In this document: one piece after another, positions 24,978 through 33,635 of the stretch
Layout: every line of letters starts with the position of its first letter
Position numbering within the stretch: position 1 is the stretch's first letter
Assembly: GCA_001767455.1 (NCBI GenBank)
Contig: MELC01000073.1
Location: 1 to 64,000 of the forward strand
Length of the DNA stretch: 64,000 nucleotides
From: Acidobacteria bacterium RIFCSPLOWO2_12_FULL_66_21
Lineage (GTDB): Bacteria > Acidobacteriota > Vicinamibacteria > Vicinamibacterales > 2-12-FULL-66-21
Reading direction: 5' to 3'
Notes under the pieces: generated by a model
The model's input: the letters and a program-made list of their open reading frames with translations, nothing else
Database searches by the model: none
Told to the model about the DNA's origin: nothing
Position numbers and translations under genes: made by a program

Positions 24978-25630
24978 TGGAGCAGCGCAGGCTGCGTCTC
25001 GGTGACACATTGGACGACTACTGTCCGCGCGAGCGGCGCGTGACCAACCATGCGATCGTTGCGATGATCGAAGACGCCATCAAGCAGACGCGTTGCACGA
25101 CCTGCGACGCCGAGCACGCCTACAAGGGCGGCAAGCTGCCACGCCGTCGAAAGAAGGAAACCATCCCCGGCGCGCCCGTGCTCGCGCCCTCCGCTCCTGA
25201 AACCGACACCGAGATCGACGAGCCCATGCCCCATCAAGAAGAACCCGCGCTCGAAGCGGCGCAGCGCGACGGCGACACCGCGCCCGCTGACGACCGCGCG
25301 AGCGGCGAGGACGACGTCTATCCCGAGCTGGCGCCGGATCCTGTCGAAGAAGGTCCCGTGCACCGGCCGCTCATTCGTGCCACGCTGCCGAGGCCCGAGG
25401 GGCAGAAGGAAGAGCGCCGGGCGCCCGAGTTCACCATCCGGCAGCCCGGCGGCCGGGGCGGACACTTCCGGGGCGCCGGCATGAAGCGGCAGGGCCAGGC
25501 CGGCGGCAACGGCAACACGGCACGGCCGCACGGCGGCCCCCGCTTCGCGGGCGCGCGTCCTGCGCCGCCGGGACGCGGCGCGTTTCGCGGCGGTCCGCCG
25601 CGTCACGGCGGCAAGAAGCGGTCGCGCTAA
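24977..25630 (+). CDS. Uncharacterised protein with CxxC motif and RG-rich tail
   Basis: The 217-residue protein has a structured N-terminus (RRLRLGDTLDDYCPRERRVTNHAIVAMIEDAI) followed by RCTTCDAEHAYKGGKLPRRRKKE (Cys40 and Cys43). Next comes a long acidic low-complexity stretch (about 60-115), then a C-terminal 75 residues full of Arg-Gly and Arg-Pro words (GGRGGHFRGAGMKRQGQAGG, GRGAFRGGPPRHGGKKRSR). The layout suggests nucleic-acid binding: a possible small zinc or redox site plus an RGG-like disordered tail. No family with known function is recognised, although similar proteins may be conserved in acidobacteria. It starts at ATG 24977 inside the stop of the S41 gene, preceded by GGGAG. Confidence 0.7.
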   Translation: MEQRRLRLGDTLDDYCPRERRVTNHAIVAMIEDAIKQTRCTTCDAEHAYKGGKLPRRRKKETIPGAPVLAPSAPETDTEIDEPMPHQEEPALEAAQRDGDTAPADDRASGEDDVYPELAPDPVEEGPVHRPLIRATLPRPEGQKEERRAPEFTIRQPGGRGGHFRGAGMKRQGQAGGNGNTARPHGGPRFAGARPAPPGRGAFRGGPPRHGGKKRSR

Positions 25631-25716
25631 GGTCTCCTCATTCAATTCCCCGCCAGGTTTCGTGATTAAATCGGCAGGATGCGCGCGGCTGCGCGCGTAT
25701 CAGGGAAGGTGGAGGA

Positions 25717-26490
25717 ATGACCGATCTCCAGGGGAAGACCGGCCTGATCGTGGGCGTGGCCAACAAACGATCGATTGCGTGGGCAATCGCGCAGGCGGCC
25801 GCTGAAGCAGGTGCGCGCCTGGCCATCACCTACCAAGGGGAGCGGCTCGAGGAGAACGTCCGCGAGCTCGCCGCGACCCTCGTCAACCCGCTCATCCTCC
25901 CGTGCGACGTCACCGACGATGCGCAGATCGCGCATCTGTACGAGGCCATCGACGGGGAGTTCGGCGGGCTCGATTTCCTCGTGCATGGCGCGGCCTTCGC
26001 GCCGCGCGAAGAGCTTTCGGGGCCCTTCGTCCAGACCAGCCGCGAAGGATTCCGGCTGTCGCTCGACATCAGCGCGTACTCGCTGGTGGCGCTGGCGCGC
26101 GGCGCGCTGCCGCTCATGGAGCGCCGGGGCGGCGGCAGCATCCTCACCCTGACGTATCTCGGCAGCCAGCGGGTCTTCGACAACTACAACGTGATGGGAG
26201 TGGCGAAAGCGGCGCTGGAGGCCTGCGTCCGCTATCTGGCGGCGGACCTGGGCCCGAAGGGCATCCGCGTGAACGCCATCTCGGCCGGTCCCATCAAGAC
26301 GCTCGCTGCGTCCGGCATCTCGGGCTTCTCGGCCATCCTCCAGCACTACCGCGATCGTGCGCCGCTGCATCGCACCGTTGAAACGGCTGAGGTTGCGGAT
26401 GCCGCGATGTTCCTGCTGGGTCCCGCCGGACGCGCCGTCACCGCTGAAATCCTGATGGTCGACGGCGGCTATCACGCGACCGGCATGTGA
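25717..26490 (+). CDS. fabI: Enoyl-[acyl-carrier-protein] reductase (NADH)
   Basis: A 257-residue short-chain dehydrogenase of the FabI type, carrying out the last reduction of each fatty-acid elongation cycle. The FabI-specific nucleotide motif GLIVGVANKRSIAWAIAQ (residues 10-27) differs from the classic Rossmann TGxxxGIG. ITYQGERLEENVRELA and LDFLVHGAAFAPREELSG follow. The catalytic Tyr and Lys lie in FDNYNVMGVAKAALEA (Y-x6-K), and the substrate-binding loop is SAGPIKTLAASGI. Length is normal. A GGTGGAGGA ribosome site precedes the ATG. It stands alone, followed by a small BON-domain lipoprotein. Confidence 0.95.
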   Translation: MTDLQGKTGLIVGVANKRSIAWAIAQAAAEAGARLAITYQGERLEENVRELAATLVNPLILPCDVTDDAQIAHLYEAIDGEFGGLDFLVHGAAFAPREELSGPFVQTSREGFRLSLDISAYSLVALARGALPLMERRGGGSILTLTYLGSQRVFDNYNVMGVAKAALEACVRYLAADLGPKGIRVNAISAGPIKTLAASGISGFSAILQHYRDRAPLHRTVETAEVADAAMFLLGPAGRAVTAEILMVDGGYHATGM

Positions 26491-26537
26491 CCGACCGGCA
26501 CACGGCTTGCTAAAGGCTGAGGCGGAGGCGTTCCATC

Positions 26538-26846
26538 ATGAAGAGATTCTCGAAGTCTTCGTCACTGTTGATCGTCATCGCGCTCGTCGCGCCGCTGCTC
26601 CTTGCGGCGTGCGGCAAGACGATCGGCGAAACGATCGACGACGCGACCATCACCACCCGTGTGAAGACCGCGTTCATCAACGACCCGACCGTGGGCGCGT
26701 TGCGCATCGACGTCGATACGTTCAAGGGCGTCGTCACCTTGTCCGGACGCGTCAAGAGCAAGGACGAGGAAGCGAAGGCGATTCAGCTCGCGCGCGCCAT
26801 CAAGGGCGTCACGGACGTGAAATCCACGCTCCAGATCCAGCCCTGA
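26538..26846 (+). CDS. BON-domain lipoprotein
   Basis: The 102-residue protein has a lipoprotein signal peptide ending LLLAAC (lipidation at Cys26) followed by one BON domain: TIDDATITTRVKTAFINDPTVGALRIDVDTFKGVVTLSGRVKSKDEEAKAIQLARAIKGVTDVKSTLQI. The alternating beta-alpha pattern and the central GVVTLSGRV are diagnostic. BON domains bind phospholipid or stabilise envelope structures (OsmY, DolP). A periplasmic, membrane-tethered role in envelope maintenance is likely. AGGCGGAGG upstream is a good ribosome site. It is followed by a copy of the ACTGCCT word repeat. Confidence 0.88.
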   Translation: MKRFSKSSSLLIVIALVAPLLLAACGKTIGETIDDATITTRVKTAFINDPTVGALRIDVDTFKGVVTLSGRVKSKDEEAKAIQLARAIKGVTDVKSTLQIQP

Positions 26847-26849
26847 ACA

Positions 26850-26905
26850 CGTGCAGCGGGACAGCGGGATCCACTGCCTACTGCCTACTGCCCGCTGCCT
26901 GCTGC
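26850..26905 (+). repeat. Intergenic repeat, ACTGCC words, copy 1
   Basis: A conserved head (GTGCAGCG.GACAGCGGG, continuing ATCCACTGC) is followed by tandem 7-base words CTACTGC, CTACTGC, CCGCTGC, CTGCTGC. The same head with one change, followed by the same kind of words, occurs in the same orientation at 27699-27752. The two copies flank the ferredoxin-reductase-like gene as direct repeats about 850 bases apart. Confidence 0.75.
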
Positions 26906-26913
26906 CGAGCGGG

Positions 26914-27627
26914 TTACGCGAACCACCATTCCTCCACTCTGACTCGCGCGGCTTCGACCCCGAGGCTGCGCAGCATCGGCGGGACATCGTCTATCATGGC
27001 GGCGGGCCCGCACACGAAATACAGCGTAGCGGGATCGCCCAGGAGTGGTGCGAGATGGCTCGTGCCAATCCGTCCCCTGGCGCCGCTCCACCGCGGCGTT
27101 CGCTCGCGCGTCGCGGTCAGAATGAGCTGGATTTCGCCTCTCCGCGCAAGCGCGCGCAACTCTGAGAGGTAGGCGAAATCGCTCGGCGATCTTGCGCTGT
27201 AGAGAAGATGCCGAGTGCCGGGCGGGTGGCCGGTGAGAATCGCGTGCTGAATCATGGCACGCAGCGGCGCGATACCCGTGCCGCCGGCGATGAACACGAA
27301 GCGTCGCTCTCGCGGATGTTCCGGCAGCACGAACGATCCATACGGGCCGTCGACCACCATCGAGGATCCGCGCGCCAGCGGACCAAAGTGCTCGCCCCAA
27401 CGTGCGCTGCTGTCCACCTTGATCAGGAATTCGAGCTGGCCGCTCTCTGAGGCTTCCTTCGGCGCACCTGAGATCGAGTACGGCACGCGCACGTCCGTGC
27501 CGCCGGGCCCGATGAGGACCGACTGTCCCGCCTTATACTTGAAATCTGCACCGAGGAGATCAACACGGACGATCCGCGCTGACGGCGTCGCGCGTCTCAC
27601 GCTGACGATACGGCCCGTCACCTCCAC
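26914..27627 (-). CDS. Ferredoxin-reductase-like FAD/NAD(P) oxidoreductase
   Basis: A compact 237-residue flavin reductase module. The FAD-binding barrel carries KAGQSVLIGPGGTDVRVPYSISG, where RVPYS is the family R-x-Y-S motif. The nucleotide-binding domain has FIAGGTGIAPLRAMIQ and ends with YFVCGPAAMIDDVPPMLRSLGV, the C-G-P motif. It lacks any [2Fe-2S] domain and any Cys cluster, so it needs an external electron partner such as a ferredoxin or cytochrome. The C-terminal Trp pair (EEWWFA) is close to the typical terminal aromatic. It is the only leftward gene between two directly repeated intergenic elements, which raises the possibility of mobilisation or duplication in this interval. Confidence 0.85.
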   Translation of the reverse strand: MEVTGRIVSVRRATPSARIVRVDLLGADFKYKAGQSVLIGPGGTDVRVPYSISGAPKEASESGQLEFLIKVDSSARWGEHFGPLARGSSMVVDGPYGSFVLPEHPRERRFVFIAGGTGIAPLRAMIQHAILTGHPPGTRHLLYSARSPSDFAYLSELRALARRGEIQLILTATRERTPRWSGARGRIGTSHLAPLLGDPATLYFVCGPAAMIDDVPPMLRSLGVEAARVRVEEWWFA

Positions 27628-27698
27628 AGTCGGATCTTACTCCGCGGCTCGGGGCTCGGCGCCGGGACTCGGGGTTCGGCGCTCGCCGAGTGACGGCG

Positions 27699-27752
27699 TG
27701 CAGCGCGACAGCGGGATCCACTGCGTGCTGCCTGCTGCCTACTGCCTGCTTC
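27699..27752 (+). repeat. Intergenic repeat, ACTGCC words, copy 2
   Basis: Same head as copy 1 (one substitution in 27 bases) followed by GTGCTGC, CTGCTGC, CTACTGC, CTGCTTC words. It ends at the stop codon of the HD-GYP/GGDEF gene. An imperfect CTCGGCGCCGGGACTCGG stretch (27654-27675) precedes it. Confidence 0.75.
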
Positions 27753-30243
27753 AGATGACCCCGGCCGCCGCCCGCTGGATGTCGCTCTCGGTGATGTGGG
27801 GGAATTCCGAGGCGGCGATGACATCGTTGCGCATCGCCGGCTCGCGCGAGCTGCGCCGCTTGCGCGTCGCCTTGTCCTGATACATGCGGCTGTCGGCCGT
27901 CGCCAGCAGCGACTCGTAGGATTCGCCGTCCTGCGGGAAGACCGCCGCGCCGACGCTGATCCCGAGCTGCACGCGTTTGCCCGGCCGCGCCTCGAAGTAG
28001 ACCTCGTCGATGTTCTTCTGCAGCTCCTGGCGCTTGTGCTCCGCCTCGTCGGCGCCGCAGCCCGACAGCACGACGATGAACTCGTCGCCGGCGTACCGGA
28101 CGCAGATGTCGTACGGCCGGATCGCGGTACGGAGCACGCGCGCGACCTCGCACAGCGCGCGGTCGCCGACGTGGTGGCCGTGGCTGTCGTTGATGTCCTT
28201 GAAGTTGTCGAGGTCCATCACCAGCAGCGACACCTCGGACTTCAGGCGCTCGGCGCGCGCGAGCTCGCGCGTCAGGTGCATGAACAGGAAGCGCGTGTTG
28301 GGCAGGCCCGTCAGCGGATCGGTCAGGGAATCCTCCTGCGTCTGCTCGAAGAGCATCGAGTTGTTGATGACGGCGGCGGCCTGCTCCGACACGCGGTCGA
28401 GCAGCCGCCGGTGGTCGTCGCGGTAGAACGCGGCATCCACGTGGTACACCGAGAGCGTGCCGATGAAGCGATCGTTGAACAGCAGCGGACAGACGAGCGC
28501 GGACTGGAGGTGCGTGTAGAGCGACACCAGGCCGGCCGCCTCGAGATCCGCGCTCGGCCGCGCGTTCACGAGCGCGCGGCGGTTGCGCGCGACCCATCCG
28601 GTCAGCCCCTCGCCCGAGTGCACGGCAATCTGCTGGATCACCTCGGCGTCCACGCCGGTGGCGAACCGGCAGCGGAGCGTCTCGGTCTCCTCGTCGAACA
28701 GGAACAGTGCCGCGCACGAGAACGGGACCAGGTTGCTCAACTTCGCCGTGATGAGCGCCATCGTGTCGGACACGCCGAGGCTGGTGCCCATGGCCTGCGC
28801 GATCTCGTACAACGCGTAGATCTCGCGGTGGGCGAGCGCGATGTCGTCGAAGACGTTCTTCTTCTGCGCGTCCGGCAGCAGGCCGGTCGCGGGCTGCCCG
28901 ACGACCGGGCCGGTGTCGGGCACCGGCCGCCGGATGACCTGCTCCAGTTTCGCCGCCTCGATCTGCAGCGAGGGCAGCGAGTCGATGAACTTCTCGACCA
29001 CCGCCGGATCGAGAGCCTTGCCCGCTTCCTGCTGCAGCAGGCCGATGGCCGCCTCGAAGCTCATGGCCTTGTGGTACGGCCGCTCCGCCATCAGCGCGTC
29101 GAAGTAATCGACGACCGACAGGATGCGCGCGCCGAGGGGGATCTCCTCCCCTTTCAAGCCGGCCGGGTATCCCTTGCCGTCCCATCGTTCGTGATGGCTC
29201 AGGATGAGCGGCGACACGGGATACGGGAACGGCACGGCGCTGATGATGTCGGCGCCGACCTTCGGATGCGCCCGGATCTTCTGGAACTCTTCGGGCGTCA
29301 GCGGCCCCGGTTTCGACAGGATGTGCTCCGGCACCGCCAGCTTGCCGATGTCGTGCAGCAGCGCGGCGGTCTTGACGCCCTGGATGTGGTTCTCGCTCAT
29401 GCCGAGCCCGCGCGCGAGCGCGGCGGCGTACAACTGGACGCGGCGGATGTGCGACTGCGACGTCTGATCCTTGGCGTCGATCGCGAGCGCCAGCGCCTCG
29501 ATCGTCGCCAGGTGCAGGTCGGCCATCTCCCGCACGTGCCGCTGCTCGTCGTCGATGCGCCCGAGATAGACCTTGTAGCTGCGATAGGTCGCGTAGAGCG
29601 GCGCGGCGAGAAGCGGCACGAGCCACTTCAGCGAGATCGTCGTCACCCAGACCGCGCCCGCGGCGACGAGCGCGCCGACGAAATAGCTCGGCGCGCTCCA
29701 CAGGAAGTTCTCGTTCCAGACCTTGAGGATCTTCTGGCGCGTTGACAGCGCGATCGCCGCCGCGACCATCGCCGTGTTGATGACGTAGTAGGTCGTCGCC
29801 GCGCCGACCAGCGGCTTCGGCAGCGTCCAGATGTCGAAGTGCCCCGGATTTCCGCCGAGCGCGATGTACACCGCGCCGGCCGCCTGGACGGTGATGACCA
29901 GGCACATCATGCTGAACAGCGTGCGGTAGACGGGGTTCCGTTCCTTGATCCGGAACGTGCACTGGCTCCACGCGCTGATCGCCGCGACCACCATCGTCTC
30001 GTGCGGCCCGAGCAGCAGCAGCGACGCGAAATCCACGGCGTAGGACACGGACATCGTCGACCCGCTGCGCGCCAGCGGCAGGTTGACCTTGAATACCGAG
30101 GTCACCGACGACAGCGCCATCAGCAGCAGGAAGAGCCAGGGCGAAGCCGGCGAGGGAAACGGGAAGAACTTGACGAAGAGAGTCAGGCCGAGCCCTATCA
30201 CCGCGCAGACAACAAGGCGCGCGCCGATGGGGAGGGTCTTCAT
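27751..30243 (-). CDS. Membrane HD-GYP/GAF/GGDEF bifunctional c-di-GMP enzyme
   Basis: An 830-residue protein with about seven N-terminal membrane spans (MASE-like sensor, residues 1-210). An HD-GYP phosphodiesterase follows (LLHDIGKLAVP near 295, HHERWDGKGYPAG near 360, all metal ligands present), then a GAF domain (about 460-610) and a C-terminal GGDEF cyclase whose signature is AGDEF (about 716-720), a variant usually still active. An inhibitory I-site RPYD sits five residues before it, so feedback by c-di-GMP is likely. Having both synthesis and breakdown domains of these types is uncommon. It starts four bases after the stop of the subtilase gene, in one transcription unit, so it may respond to or accompany its secretion. 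Confidence 0.92.
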   Translation of the reverse strand: MKTLPIGARLVVCAVIGLGLTLFVKFFPFPSPASPWLFLLLMALSSVTSVFKVNLPLARSGSTMSVSYAVDFASLLLLGPHETMVVAAISAWSQCTFRIKERNPVYRTLFSMMCLVITVQAAGAVYIALGGNPGHFDIWTLPKPLVGAATTYYVINTAMVAAAIALSTRQKILKVWNENFLWSAPSYFVGALVAAGAVWVTTISLKWLVPLLAAPLYATYRSYKVYLGRIDDEQRHVREMADLHLATIEALALAIDAKDQTSQSHIRRVQLYAAALARGLGMSENHIQGVKTAALLHDIGKLAVPEHILSKPGPLTPEEFQKIRAHPKVGADIISAVPFPYPVSPLILSHHERWDGKGYPAGLKGEEIPLGARILSVVDYFDALMAERPYHKAMSFEAAIGLLQQEAGKALDPAVVEKFIDSLPSLQIEAAKLEQVIRRPVPDTGPVVGQPATGLLPDAQKKNVFDDIALAHREIYALYEIAQAMGTSLGVSDTMALITAKLSNLVPFSCAALFLFDEETETLRCRFATGVDAEVIQQIAVHSGEGLTGWVARNRRALVNARPSADLEAAGLVSLYTHLQSALVCPLLFNDRFIGTLSVYHVDAAFYRDDHRRLLDRVSEQAAAVINNSMLFEQTQEDSLTDPLTGLPNTRFLFMHLTRELARAERLKSEVSLLVMDLDNFKDINDSHGHHVGDRALCEVARVLRTAIRPYDICVRYAGDEFIVVLSGCGADEAEHKRQELQKNIDEVYFEARPGKRVQLGISVGAAVFPQDGESYESLLATADSRMYQDKATRKRRSSREPAMRNDVIAASEFPHITESDIQRAAAGVI

Positions 30244-30247
30244 GCGA

Positions 30248-32056
30248 TCAGAGGTCCCTCAGCCTCAGGAGGACCTGGCGACGCCTGGACCGCGGCCAGA
30301 CGATCTCCTCGCACGTCGGCGTGCGCGCTTCGCAGCTCGACGCCTCCACGCCCGCCGCGTCGAAGGGCATCGCGGTGAATCCCCAGAACGTGTTGCCGCA
30401 ATCGCCGCCGTCGCACGTGGCGCCCCAGACGATGTTCACGTCTTCGCTGGTGCCCCACGCGACGCTCTGGCAGGCGTCGTCCGCGCAGGTGGTGCCCCAC
30501 ACGTCCTCGCGGCTCCCTTCAGGAGCCCAGATGACGTCGGTGCAGTCCGCGCCGGAGCAGACCGACCCCCACGTCACGCGGTCGCCGGTCGCCGTTGTCG
30601 CCGCGCCCCACGTCACGTCCGTGCGCCAGGCGGTCGCGCCGGACTTGAGCATGCCGCCCCCCAGGCGATGGTTCCCCCAGTTGATGTGGCGGTTCCACTT
30701 CGTCGGATCGGCAGGCACGGGGGAGGCCGTGCGGTCGCCGAGGACGCGGGCGAGCTGCACGGCGCCGCGCGCGTTCAGGAAGCCGGCCCCCTGCGTGAGA
30801 TCGTCGAGGCCCGCGTGATGTTCCGCCGTGTACTGGAGGATGGCCTTGACCAGGTTCGGCGACAGCGCGGGATTGGCCTCCAGCATCAGCGCCACCGTCC
30901 CCGCGACGACAGGCGCCGCCATGCTCGAGCCCGTGAGGCTCAGGTACGGCTGCGTTGCCGTCTGCACCGTGCCCGACAGACGCGCGGACGCGTGGACGGT
31001 GAAGAGCAGCGTCGAGGCGTCGGTGAGCGACTCGATGCCGACGCCAGGCGCGACCAGATCGGGCTTGGCCGCGTAGTCGATGGCCGCGGGGCCGCGGGAA
31101 CTGAACGGGGCGATGATGTCGTCGGCGCGCGACACCGTGCCGTTGTGGCTGTTGGCGCCGACGGTGAGCACCCACGGGGCATTGCCGGGCGCCGTGATGC
31201 CGCCGTACTGCGGATGTCCGGCGGCATTGCGTCCGAAATTGCCGGAGGCGCAGACCACGACGATGCCCGCCTCGACGGCGCGCTTCGCCGCGAGGGTGAG
31301 CGGGTCCGTGTCGTACGATTCGTACACGCCGGCGGCAACCGAGAGGTTGACAACGCGGATCTTGAGCTCCGCACGATGCTGCACCGCGTAGTCGAGCGCC
31401 GCGATGACGTTGCTGATGTACCCGTCGCCGGCGCCGTCGAGCACCTTGAGCACGACGAGGCTCGCGGCAGGGGCAATCCCGCGCCGCGCGCCGCCCGAAT
31501 CGTACCCGGTGCCGCCGATAATCCCCGCCACGTGCGTGCCGTGCCCGTAGTCGTCGTACGGCATCGGCAGGAAATCCACGAAATCAACGAAGCGCGCCAC
31601 GCGGTCGGGCCCGAGGTCGTCGTGCCACGACGCGACGCCGGAATCGATGAGCGCGACGCCGACGCCGGTGCCGTCGAGACCGAGCGTCTCGCGGACCCAG
31701 GACGCTCCGACCGTGGCACCCGTCCGCTCCATCGTCCCGCTCACCCGGCGGTCCAGGCTGACACCGAGAACGGACGGGGACGCGGCGAGATTCTCGAGCG
31801 AGGCGTCGGGCATCAGCGCCACGCGCGCGTGGAGCGCCGGCAGGTCCCGTCCGGGCTTGCCGTGCAGCGAGCGGATCAGCGCGCTGGCGTCCGATCCCTC
31901 GCGCGTGCGGACGATGACGCGAGACCACCCGCGCGCCGCGTGCGCGCGCTGGCGCACGACGCCGTCGAACTTGTCGTCAGCGGCATGGCTCGCCGCCCAG
32001 GCGGGTGCCGCCGTGACGACCAGTAACGTGAGCGCGGCAAAAAACCGTTGGACCAT
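30248..32056 (-). CDS. Exported S8 subtilisin-like protease with Trp-Gly/Cys repeat tail
   Basis: About 602 residues: signal peptide (VQRFFAALTLLVVTAAPAWAA), an I9-like propeptide, and a subtilase domain with catalytic Asp in GVALIDSGVASW, His in YGHGTHVAGI and Ser in LTGSSMAAPVV. The last 140 residues are an unusual tail of Trp-Gly units (INWGN, VTWGAA, VTWGSVC, VIWAPEG, DVWGTTC, VAWGTSE, IVWGATC, FWGF), three of which carry a C-x4-C pair (CSGADC, CADDAC, CDGGDC). This could form a disulfide-stapled beta structure at the cell surface or a secretion/adhesion module. ATG 32056 is used for the signal peptide. The gene runs into the c-di-GMP enzyme with a four-base gap. A TAGAAT candidate -10 lies at 32141-32146 on the minus strand. 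Confidence 0.9.
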   Translation of the reverse strand: MVQRFFAALTLLVVTAAPAWAASHAADDKFDGVVRQRAHAARGWSRVIVRTREGSDASALIRSLHGKPGRDLPALHARVALMPDASLENLAASPSVLGVSLDRRVSGTMERTGATVGASWVRETLGLDGTGVGVALIDSGVASWHDDLGPDRVARFVDFVDFLPMPYDDYGHGTHVAGIIGGTGYDSGGARRGIAPAASLVVLKVLDGAGDGYISNVIAALDYAVQHRAELKIRVVNLSVAAGVYESYDTDPLTLAAKRAVEAGIVVVCASGNFGRNAAGHPQYGGITAPGNAPWVLTVGANSHNGTVSRADDIIAPFSSRGPAAIDYAAKPDLVAPGVGIESLTDASTLLFTVHASARLSGTVQTATQPYLSLTGSSMAAPVVAGTVALMLEANPALSPNLVKAILQYTAEHHAGLDDLTQGAGFLNARGAVQLARVLGDRTASPVPADPTKWNRHINWGNHRLGGGMLKSGATAWRTDVTWGAATTATGDRVTWGSVCSGADCTDVIWAPEGSREDVWGTTCADDACQSVAWGTSEDVNIVWGATCDGGDCGNTFWGFTAMPFDAAGVEASSCEARTPTCEEIVWPRSRRRQVLLRLRDL

Positions 32057-32288
32057 GAACGCAGGTGTCGCCAAAGCGCCGAATGGACGCACCTGTGCAA
32101 AGGCACTGCCCATCCATTCCGGCATGCGGGAAACGTGCGTATTCTACTGTGTTACAGCCAGTTAGTGCGCACCGTTATCGACGGGGAATCCGCCCGTATG
32201 TCAGATTCTTGCACAGGGCCGTGTGCCGTTTTGGGACACTAATTACCAAAGAGGGCACTAAGTCGTTACGTTTGAACGATATAGCTCG

Positions 32289-33635
32289 TCAGTTAGCGTG
32301 GCTGCCCGAGGGGGTGGAAGTGCCGCCAGCAGGCCGGGGCTCGAGGCCATATTCGAGGATCTTGCGATACAGGGTGCCGCGGCTGATTTCGAGCACGCCG
32401 GCCGCCTGTTTCTTGTTCCACCGCACCGCTTCCAGGACCCGGAGGATATGCGCGCGCTCGGCTTCCGCCAGCGACGGCAGCCGCTGATTGCCCGGATCGG
32501 AGGGCTGTTCGCTCGCGTGCAGGAACTGGACGTCGGCGGCGTTGATGATCCGCGACGACGACGAGAGGGCGGCCCTCGAGACGGTGCTTTCGAGCTCGCG
32601 GATGTTTCCCGGCCAGTGGTACTGCATCAGCGCATCGGTGGTTTCTTTCGCGAAGGCCTTGCCGTCGAGCGGCAGGCCGTTGGCGGCGCAGTACCGGGCG
32701 AGGAAGCGCTGCGCGAGGACGGGGATGTCGCTCGCGCGCTCGCGAAGGGAAGGCAGGCGGATTGAGAACGCGTTGACGCGGTAGTACAGATCCTCGCGGA
32801 AGCGCGCGTCGCGCACGAACTGATCGAGCGGCCGGTTGGTCGCGGAAATCAGCCGGAAGTTCACTTCGATCGACTCGTTGCCGCCGAGCCGCTCGAAGCG
32901 GCGCTCTTCGAGCGCGCGCAGCAGCTTGGCCTGCGCGACGAGGGCCAGATCGCCGATCTCGTCGAGGAACAGCGTGCCGTTGTTCGCCATCTCGAGCCGG
33001 CCGGGCTTGCGGTCGTGCGCGCCGGTGAACGCCCCCTTTTCGTAGCCGAACAGCTCGGACTCGAAGAGTGTATCCGGCAGCGCCGCGCAGTTCACCGCCT
33101 GGAAGCGGTTCGTTCCGCGGCGGCTCAGCTCGTGGATCATCCGCGCGACGACTTCCTTGCCCGAGCCGGTCGGACCGAGGATGAGAACCGAGATGTCCGA
33201 CTTGGCCGCGGTCCGGATCCATTCGAAGACGACGAGCATCTTCTCGTCGCGCCCGATCATCTCGCGGAAGCGCTGGACGGCGGGGGAGCGGTCCTCGTGC
33301 GTGACCGTCGCGCGCAGCTCCAGGAATTCGTCGAGCAGCTCGCGCACCGGTTCGACCGTCGGCTGCCGGAACTTGTAGCGTGGGATCCCGGGGCCGGTGA
33401 CTGGTTCGGCCAGGCCGAAGCCGACGAGCTCTCGCAGGCAGTTCTCGATGTCGAGCCGCATCCGGCCGAACGTCTGCATCAGCGCTTCGACGTCGAACGA
33501 TTCGTCGGGCCGCGCGCAGAGGAAGCGCAGGAGACCGGCGCGCAGCGGCGACTGCACGAGCGCCAGGAACCGTCCCTGGATGTCGTCGGGAGCGAGCCGC
33601 CGCGGCGTGACGGCGCGGTCGGCGTTCGCGCTCAT
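32289..33635 (-). CDS. Sigma-54-dependent transcriptional activator
   Basis: A 448-residue AAA+ enhancer-binding protein. Residues 1-115 form an N-terminal domain with a winged-helix flavour ([38 protein letters not shown]) instead of a receiver, GAF or PAS domain. The ATPase has [12 protein letters not shown] (154-165), [19 protein letters not shown] with the intact sigma-54-contacting GAFTGA (201-206), and [10 protein letters not shown] (Walker B). The C-terminus has a Fis-type helix-turn-helix ([20 protein letters not shown]). ATG 33635 overlaps the stop of the upstream membrane-protein gene (ATGA), so the true start is here and not the longer open frame. Targets are unknown; its coupling with the membrane protein suggests signal input from it. 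Confidence 0.92.
   Translation of the reverse strand: MSANADRAVTPRRLAPDDIQGRFLALVQSPLRAGLLRFLCARPDESFDVEALMQTFGRMRLDIENCLRELVGFGLAEPVTGPGIPRYKFRQPTVEPVRELLDEFLELRATVTHEDRSPAVQRFREMIGRDEKMLVVFEWIRTAAKSDISVLILGPTGSGKEVVARMIHELSRRGTNRFQAVNCAALPDTLFESELFGYEKGAFTGAHDRKPGRLEMANNGTLFLDEIGDLALVAQAKLLRALEERRFERLGGNESIEVNFRLISATNRPLDQFVRDARFREDLYYRVNAFSIRLPSLRERASDIPVLAQRFLARYCAANGLPLDGKAFAKETTDALMQYHWPGNIRELESTVSRAALSSSSRIINAADVQFLHASEQPSDPGNQRLPSLAEAERAHILRVLEAVRWNKKQAAGVLEISRGTLYRKILEYGLEPRPAGGTSTPSGSHAN

Noticed and set aside
27560-29971. An 803-residue minus-strand frame
   Set aside because: It is a shifted-frame shadow of the HD-GYP/GGDEF gene, with Arg/Gly/Pro-rich low-complexity translation.
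32180-32250. A -24/-12 sigma-54 promoter upstream of the subtilase
   Set aside because: GGCAC and TGC elements are present on the minus strand, but the GG-to-GC spacing is wrong by three bases.
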